A stretch of DNA of 64,000 bases from Diplonema japonicum (lineage: Eukaryota; Euglenozoa; Diplonemea; Diplonemida; Diplonemidae), in the NCBI GenBank assembly GCA_964019335.1, contig OZ025742.1, positions 248,001 to 312,000 of the forward strand. The letters run 5' to 3'. The first letter of the stretch is position 1; each line of letters starts with the position of its first letter. Below the pieces are notes generated by a model. That model did no database searches. It was not told where the DNA came from and saw only the letters and a program-made list of their open reading frames with translations. Below, piece after piece: positions 59,801 through 64,000 of the stretch. A program made the translations under genes and the position numbers.

Positions 59801-60106
59801 GTTACTTTGGTGGACGGGGGCAGTGGTGATGAATTCCCGGCGTACTACTTCTACATTGGTATGGGTGGGTTGTTCCTGATCATTGTGATCCCTCTTGTTC
59901 TTTGGAAGCGTAAGCAAGCGCATACCGTCCACTTCGGCGATTTCGTCCATGCGGATCCCCACAGCTATCAGCGCACGCTGGATGGGCTTGATCAGTATGA
60001 CAGGGCCATGCTTGCGTCGCAAAAGTCACCTCCCGAGGAGGGCTACCATAAATTCAAGACCTACGAGGCTGATAACACGGAGCTCCAGCCGAATTTTACG
60101 TTGTAG
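53837..60106 (+). CDS. Giant secreted/type I membrane zinc metalloprotease with Ig-like repeats
   Basis: The protein has about 2089 residues. Residues 1-20 form a Cys/Leu-rich signal peptide (MLCSLLVCCCLLANPAASVS). After a prodomain, residues of about 210-390 form a metzincin-like catalytic domain with HEIGHNLGRNH (His349, Glu350, His353, His359) and a downstream DVMGAG, suitable as the Met-turn; this matches gametolysin (M11) and M6-type proteases. About nine to ten modules of roughly 110-120 residues follow. Each contains a Thr-rich strand pattern and usually DSCG, ending in a VNGVAxFxxLxF-like strand, an Ig/invasin-like arrangement. One transmembrane segment (about residues 2003-2024) is followed by a cytosolic tail starting KRKQ. 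TAG at 53803 after a C/T tract is a likely acceptor. It is probably a cell-surface protease held away from the membrane on a stalk; the substrate is unknown. Confidence 0.85.
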   Translation: MLCSLLVCCCLLANPAASVSRLEENFKLIKREAAARGSLRNVSKVLYETRDKLLWEELKTNGPSDVLAYQAMKLNLLYDAVAVCSRVSHPHGALKGAYPAVCTTQNGQTLTVQLPLKNKGLHSTDPICLSYYEISSKRMYIATTGLLEYPVPEGEPQSRLVYTKFQNVYHSFANREEMQNFLPEQSRQGKALLAKESPGGWKRTATTKTGTWNVLVIPVEFPDLAGWPITQSAAMDPAKYQAVYGANGDVDRFYEEASDGKLRFTAEVTSLMTAPKSTSYYLTVQYGFLNELLDDVLVQLTNSGKDIYSYDNWIVSTSSITGVSYSGLGHIGYKGLHINGADSAGTASHEIGHNLGRNHAHSQKPYYDYGSRLDVMGAGSGSNPVFGTHGKIGFGWLDETCDVAETGANGNTFRLYRHDHRNAKGHRAVRLGWYWHQRYYWLEYRAEHGWGCSSTCTTPPYPYSATTSQLRKGVVITEERAGYIFTDDSRLVDATPGTDVRSAPEDVTVVQGTPYTLRYDAETAGAEYATVEVVGSGGTSPNEYLDVKVTYIRGACAFSDDGSPPCADRCTHHHLTDPNPQSWTISDLTEFATDITVEQGRTATGISLVAFAVHGTVTTATVTVYNDASGSPGSSIASVDYTVQASTNINIVPSKSDALGLLSLSPGRYWVAVKPKFDTYPVYLKVVQNSVLGTDGVHKDTTGSWQAMTGVDVAMDVAMECSGTANAATAISITQQPPAMVNSGATFPLSVRFVDASGKGVVIPAGMVVDVEIGNNPGSGHLLTQHAITSDGYTKCLTFDIAVDTGGSGYTLEISGDSLTATTTAFEVISTTASATTLAFSGLWTTVGETATVQQNGALGGMTPVKVLVLKSNGAVDVAISGLVITATSPTAGATLQNAAATVTAGVATFNMLSISSCGDVELVFTADATSLLPVAGKQLTTGIITVTPLMAASYEFSTNSLVKFPGQAFNALLNTPVSPIRLTLLDSCGGTDTTTTGVTITATATGGAAMTSSSVSFVNGVAVFDNLIFTSVPGTPATVTFQSTQVSGNLATGVVSVTVSTVSAFSTIFYDPTPVTLPVSVVEDEPFTTTIWLLDDQGHHDTLSPGVTITPEVDAAVASVFTVTAPAVVVSSGTAVLNVTLKRSGAAVCPTTSFDIRFAASASGKPVNGKFVARSFTVVGRKAAGAKRTSATLPTALQGGTGAELPDYTLSLLDSCGEVDTVTTGVEVVVADAANAGLVALGLVCSGSPCFPFTNGVATVRGLHPTTCVTTPLALRYSFVQTENLVYPVLSETVTEQTTVQVVAVPDTRLAFVNDQALSFFTAANQDKTVTGSKVDTVRVQLMDSCGGTSSTSGTHVTVTPDSSAVHLQGATGVTDQNGVAVFPNITFVGCTGLAPTLTFQVTSSAKVTTGHVTLQAIKNEGLVFLPGSFFTIEHKHKTVTLGSVLPEITIGTVDSCDVADTTSPAGTKIKVTSSGGVLEGGVVDMVNGVARLAGLKFTSLPDHDVKLTFTVDPVPLQMPRSVLVSGDVTVAPNVVVASNIRFGTSSHFTEEHLEVDTTLNYPFPPIVINLENSLHVLDTTTSGITITVTSDDLQLSGTTCTIISGICTFSALVVTSCSSTLPLPTIVFTAVGTGEHPVNGHTLHSGGVNVKGATNSALKFGPGSYFTNEKEAHTATKGVPLPEIVLTILDSCGRLQTDAVGSIAATGAGCTLEGDHEAVVGGYARFSSLVMTEATATSTAIVFKYTPVAGGPALLTATTGVVTMQQAPIPSANMKFESTSAITEEGKTLTITHGMSVARVLIQIEDSAHQTSQDSATKVTVDGGALLPTTVRTAVNGIVEFESLVFSTCGDGKLKFTAESTGKPVHGHTLTTGTISVVGRPGESASLHLNESNIEAGYAAVYAVDSCGKTSDISGWGVASTTGVKCTGVHGKCELFSLDTASQQNLTVTAPHMVMDGVVLMLPASNKSKVNTTPVSTPGEDGGTVTVTLVDGGSGDEFPAYYFYIGMGGLFLIIVIPLVLWKRKQAHTVHFGDFVHADPHSYQRTLDGLDQYDRAMLASQKSPPEEGYHKFKTYEADNTELQPNFTL

Positions 60107-60155
60107 GAAGGGGGACACACGATCCGATCCTGATTTTTGAAAGAACTGAAAAACA

Positions 60156-60204
<49 letters not shown>

Positions 60205-60833
60205 GCCATATCACAATTTCTGTCGTATTCGCAGTAGGTCGTTTCTTTTTATTTTTTTCTTAGACGAAAAAAAAAAAAACTTTTTTAACCCCGAAAAAGC
60301 CTCCTCCTCCTCTCCCCTCCCTCCCAGCAAGGTGACCCCGCGCTTGTCGATGAACGCAAACAAAGAAAAAAAAAAAAAAAAAAAAAACGCAAACCTTTCA
60401 AAAAAAAATCCCGTTTTTATCCCCCTTCTTTTTCTTCTTTTTTTTTTTCTTGCTCAAAGAAGTAGCTTTTAGCTGACACTGCAACCGAAATTGAAACCTT
60501 TTTTTTTTTTTTTTTTTTTAACCTCTTGAAGGGAGGGGAAATAATAGACAAATAAAAAAAGCAATTTTTGTTGGGGGGGTACAAATAAACTAGAATGGGG
60601 AAAAGGCTACTAACTGGTATCCAAGATATTCGTGAAGAACCTCCCCCTTTCTTTCTTTTTTTCTTTTCTTTTTTCGCGCGAGGATGCAATGCAAAGGTTT
60701 GAAAAGAGAACAAACCAACCAACCAGCAACCTGTATGGTCATGAGTACTCGGGCAACCAGACCGGGTGAGCGTCTCGAGACACTTCCAACCCACCTAATG
60801 GGTGCGGCCTTAGCAAGTCGAAAAAAGAAGTGG

Positions 60834-60866
<33 letters not shown>

Positions 60867-61380
60867 TGAGGAGGGGGGAACTAACAGAAACAAAAAAAAA
60901 AACCCCTTGGAACCCTGCTTTTTGAAGTGTTATGCTCTAAATGTTCTCTAATTCTTTTAATTTCAACATCGGAGAAAGAGGGGGAAAGGGGGATACAACT
61001 CTATCTTCTTCAATGCTCTGTTTCACTCCCCCCCCCCCCCCCCCACCTTTGCCTCATGTCTGTGTTCACCGTATTAAAAGAAAAAGAGAAAAAAAAATGC
61101 GATTACCTCACCTGGGAGGAATATATCAGTCAGCCTTGTGGTTTTTTTATTTTTATTTTTTTGAAATTGTTTTATTTTCCTTATTTGGTTTCCCCTCTTA
61201 CCCTCATGCCTTCTTCTTTTTTTTTTATGGAAGAAAAAAAAGAAGAAAAAAAAAAAGAGCGAAAAGAAAAGAAAAATAAATAAGAAACAATAGCTCATTG
61301 CTATGCAATGTAGAACACGGGTTTTGTCTCCTTTCCCTGGTTTCCAATTCAATAAACCCGTTCAGGAAAATCAAGAAGAA
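60107..61380. other. Homopolymer-rich intergenic region before the FHA gene
   Basis: I see no supportable gene. T-runs are at 60156-60200 and 60500-60519, and A-runs at 60365-60387 and 60840-60865. Frames through these are artefacts. The last 60 bases contain a pyrimidine-rich tract (TTTGTCTCCTTTCCCTGG) and CAG at 61363-61365, a good acceptor 15 bases before the start of the next gene. Confidence 0.5.
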
Positions 61381-62235
61381 ATGTCTGACAGACGCGATAG
61401 GGGCAGGGATAGGGACAACAGGAAGGACGATCGAGGCGACAGGGGTGGAGACAGAGACAGAGACAGGGACAGGGACAGGGACAGGGACAGCAACAGGGGT
61501 AGAGACAGGAGCGGGGACAGAGACAGAGACAGGGACAGAGACAGAGCCAGAGACAGAGACAGAGACAGGGACAGGGACAGCAACAGGGGTAGAGACAGGA
61601 GCGGGGACAGGGACAGAGACAGAGACAGGGACAGGAGCGGGGACAGAGACAGAGACAGGAGCGGGGACAGGGACAGAGCCCTGGTCTCTCGCAAAAGAAG
61701 CAGCTCAGCATCAAGCAGCTCCTCAGGAGGGTCAACCTCTTCTTCCGAAGATGCGGCAGAGAAGAAGAAGCCGAACTGGGAAACCACAGGGATGCTGAAG
61801 AAAGACGAAGGGCAGACCTACAAGGGCAGGGTGCTGAAGTGGAAGCAGCCAGGCGACATGAAGCAGAGCAAAAGGAAGTGGGTGCTGTACGTGTTCAAAG
61901 ACGGCAAAGCACTGGAGGGCGAAGATGCTTATTTCGACCTCAGCCTACACCCTGCCTTCATGTTCGGGAGGGACGCCCCCATTTGCGACATTCCCTTGGC
62001 CCACCCCAGCATCAGCATGCAGCACGCGGTGCTTGTCTTCAGGAGCACAGTCTCTGAAAACACCGACAAAAACACCATACGGCCCTTCATCATGGACCTT
62101 GGGTCCACTAATGGCACGTTTCTCAACAAGGAGAGGATCCGGTCAAACACTTACGAGTCCTTGACACCCAACTGCATGCTGCAGTTCGGTAACTCCTCTC
62201 GAGAGTTCATCTTAATGGATGCAACAAAAGTGTAA
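61381..62235 (+). CDS. SNIP1/Dawdle/Pml1-type FHA-domain protein with Arg-Asp-rich N-terminus
   Basis: The protein has 284 residues. The start at 61381 (MSDRRDR) is preferred over the in-frame ATG at 61303, because an acceptor-like CAG lies between them and the extra residues look like leader. Residues 1-100 are mostly Arg-Asp dipeptide repeats with inserted Ser-Gly and Ser-Asn-Arg-Gly, typical of splicing-related proteins; a Ser-rich stretch follows. Residues of about 150-284 match the SNIP1 family: [13 protein letters not shown], then FGRD, the SMQHAV binding loop, [12 protein letters not shown] and FGNSSREF. The FHA domain binds phosphothreonine. In yeast and metazoans this family works in pre-mRNA retention/splicing (RES complex) or small-RNA processing, so a nuclear RNA-processing role is likely. 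The repeat region shows internal DNA duplication (61495-61530 with 61567-61602). Confidence 0.85.
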   Translation: MSDRRDRGRDRDNRKDDRGDRGGDRDRDRDRDRDRDSNRGRDRSGDRDRDRDRDRARDRDRDRDRDSNRGRDRSGDRDRDRDRDRSGDRDRDRSGDRDRALVSRKRSSSASSSSSGGSTSSSEDAAEKKKPNWETTGMLKKDEGQTYKGRVLKWKQPGDMKQSKRKWVLYVFKDGKALEGEDAYFDLSLHPAFMFGRDAPICDIPLAHPSISMQHAVLVFRSTVSENTDKNTIRPFIMDLGSTNGTFLNKERIRSNTYESLTPNCMLQFGNSSREFILMDATKV

Positions 62236-62349
62236 AGGGGGGGAGGGGAAAACAAAAACACTTTTTTTTTTTTTTTTTTTTTCCTGCTTCGGTCACCACT
62301 TTTATAAATCGCAACCTACAGGTTTTTCTTTCCCTCAAAAAAAAAAAAA

Positions 62350-64000
62350 ATGGACGGGAAAAGCGCCGACGACGGCGCCACAACAAAGCAGGAATTCGAC
62401 CCCCAAGAAGAGAGGTACTATGTGCACGGGTCGTGTTTCGTAACATACGAGGGCTTCAGAGCCTGTCCTATGGGGAGGGACATTTTAGGTGGTGACGAAC
62501 CGTACAATTCGGAGAAGGAATGCGAGGAGGCCTTCGCGATGCTGATGACCCGAACGGAGTATGAGAAGGGCGGGGACCACTGGGCACTGCAGCAAATGGG
62601 CGACACGGGCACACCGTGGAAGCAGCTGTCAGGGTTCGAAAAGGTGGAGACTGTCATCGTCAACGTTGTGAAATTCTTCAGCATCTGGGGGGTGCTGTAT
62701 CTGTTCATTATCTCGCTGGGCCTGATGGGGAACGCCTTCAAGATTCTTGGCGGGAAGTCATCCGGCCGAGCATTCCGCGAAAGCGAGCTCCTCTCCAACC
62801 CAGTAGCCGGGCTTGCAATCGGGATCCTCGCTACTGTTCTGATGCAGTCCTCGTCGACCACCACGTCCATCGTCATCTCGATGGCCGCAGCCGAGCTAGT
62901 TACAGTTGAAGACGCAGCTTACTTAGTTATGGGTGCGAACATTGGTACATCTGTCACCAACACCATTGTTTCCATTGCTCACCTGAACAGCCCGGCCGAG
63001 TACAGGCGAGCTTTCACAGGCGCTGTTTTCCACGATATGTTCAATTGGCTTACTGTGAGCATGTTCCTTCCCCTTGAAGCTGCTTCGGGGTTTCTCAAGG
63101 AACTTGCTGGGTCTGCGGTGGATTCGATGAACCTTGACGGCGAGAAGCGCGGCAAGGTGGAGTTCATCAAGAAGATCACGAACCCCGCCTCCGGCCGTGT
63201 CGTGTCTGTTGACAAGAAACTTATTGAAAAGATCGCGCAAGCATCCTCCTCTGAAGAGGTTCGTAGGCTTGAAAGGCAGACCATCATTAAGCAAACCTCT
63301 GGTCACGTGCTTCGCGACACGCCTATCTCGGACGACGACGCGGGTATTCTGCTCCTCTTCGTGTCCCTCACAATGCTCACGACCTGTCTGCTGCTGCTCG
63401 TCAAGCTGCTCCAATCGGTGCTGAAGGGTGGCGTGGCGTCGTGGACCAGGTATTTCTTGAACATCGAGTTCAAGCACCCCGTTCTGAAAATGTTCGGCGG
63501 GATGGACAACTACCTGCTCCTCTTGTTCGGCACGGGATGCACCATCCTGGTGCAGTCCAGTTCGGTGTTCACGTCCACGCTAACACCTTTAGTAGGCATT
63601 GGCATCATTCACATTGAGAAACTTGTTGCACTGACGCATGGTGCCAACATCGGTACTACTGTGACTGGTGTCTTGTCGGCTCTGTCCAGCGACAACGTTG
63701 ACATTGGTATGAGGGTTGCCTTTGAGCACGTGCTGTTCAACCTGCTCGGGACAGTCGTGTGGTTCATGGTCTGGCCCCTCCGTCCCGTGCCCCTCGCCCT
63801 TGCCAAGTTCATGGGTGATACGGCAGCCAACCTCCGCTGGTTCCCCCTCGCCTACATTTTGTTGGCCTTCCTCGCCCTCCCCGGCAGCATCATCGCCCTC
63901 TCCCTCCCTGGCTGGCAGGTTCTCGTCGCAGTCGGCGTGCCGCTCTTCATCATCGTGTTCCTGACTCTTACGCTGATATGGGTGCGCCGCAACCGCGCCG
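62350..64000 (+). CDS. SLC34-type sodium/phosphate cotransporter, C-terminus outside window
   Basis: At least 550 codons from the ATG after an A-run; the frame is still open at the window end. After a soluble N-terminus of about 110 residues, the first Na/Pi repeat has the QSSSTTTSIVIS motif and GANIGTSVTNTIVS. The second inverted repeat has VQSSSVFTSTLTPLVG and HGANIGTTVTGVLSALSS. These paired QSSS and GANIGT motifs are the hallmark of type II Na+-coupled phosphate transporters (SLC34, PF02690), where they build the substrate site. A hydrophilic loop of about 100 residues lies between the halves, as in the family. It is expected in the plasma membrane or an endomembrane, importing phosphate with sodium. 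The leader contains a pyrimidine tract and CAG at 62319-62321. Confidence 0.9.
   Translation, partial: MDGKSADDGATTKQEFDPQEERYYVHGSCFVTYEGFRACPMGRDILGGDEPYNSEKECEEAFAMLMTRTEYEKGGDHWALQQMGDTGTPWKQLSGFEKVETVIVNVVKFFSIWGVLYLFIISLGLMGNAFKILGGKSSGRAFRESELLSNPVAGLAIGILATVLMQSSSTTTSIVISMAAAELVTVEDAAYLVMGANIGTSVTNTIVSIAHLNSPAEYRRAFTGAVFHDMFNWLTVSMFLPLEAASGFLKELAGSAVDSMNLDGEKRGKVEFIKKITNPASGRVVSVDKKLIEKIAQASSSEEVRRLERQTIIKQTSGHVLRDTPISDDDAGILLLFVSLTMLTTCLLLLVKLLQSVLKGGVASWTRYFLNIEFKHPVLKMFGGMDNYLLLLFGTGCTILVQSSSVFTSTLTPLVGIGIIHIEKLVALTHGANIGTTVTGVLSALSSDNVDIGMRVAFEHVLFNLLGTVVWFMVWPLRPVPLALAKFMGDTAANLRWFPLAYILLAFLALPGSIIALSLPGWQVLVAVGVPLFIIVFLTLTLIWVRRNRA

Noticed and set aside
61303-61380. Starting the FHA protein at the ATG at 61303
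   Set aside because: A pyrimidine tract and CAG (61363-61365) lie between this ATG and the one at 61381, and the family-like Arg-Asp region starts at the latter.

Overview
This is a nuclear window from a unicellular eukaryote. All genes that look intact lie on the + strand and have uninterrupted reading frames. In the right-hand third they are tightly packed, with gaps of 91 to 236 bases between several neighbours, and each start codon is preceded by a pyrimidine tract and an AG. That layout is compatible with polycistronic transcription and spliced-leader trans-splicing, as in kinetoplastids and their relatives. The lineage is an inference and no spliced-leader gene was found. Very long A, T, G and C runs are typical of the spacers.

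Left two thirds (1-43600): a tandem array of eight members of one gene family (LRR1-LRR8). Each encodes an N-terminal ubiquitin-like domain, a short linker and 12-27 copies of a 25-residue BspA-type leucine-rich repeat. Protein lengths differ by whole repeats. Variation between repeats is concentrated in a few codons, while the rest of the 75-bp unit is almost invariant at DNA level. LRR1 is cut by the window edge and LRR6 is broken by foreign DNA. Spacers are mosaics of shared blocks: conserved 3' flanks, short dispersed repeats, decayed PiggyBac and pogo/Tc5-like transposases, N-truncated protein kinase copies and truncated zeta-toxin-like kinase copies. Two large segmental duplications are clear: about 2115-6196 with 19773-24096, and about 8687-12606 with 34586-38523. 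The third zeta copy (42227-43600) is intact and fuses a zeta-type P-loop kinase to a glutaredoxin domain.

Middle (43601-50822): gene-free DNA with an (ATTTTT)n microsatellite, two PiggyBac-family elements that still show inverted ends and TTAA duplications, a fold-back element and a tRNA-like relic.

Right end (50823-64000): a run of single-copy genes. They are an F-box protein, a Ser/Pro-rich protein, a possible PH-like protein, a very large type I membrane metalloprotease with repeated Ig-like modules, a SNIP1-type FHA protein with an Arg-Asp-rich N-terminus, and an SLC34-type sodium/phosphate cotransporter that runs off the window.

The most notable systems are the ubiquitin-like/LRR array, which looks built for combinatorial diversification of an intracellular recognition surface, and the zeta-kinase/glutaredoxin fusion. 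Several mosaic boundaries fall at or next to AG acceptor-like sites, which suggests splice sites or transcript ends mark the exchanged modules.
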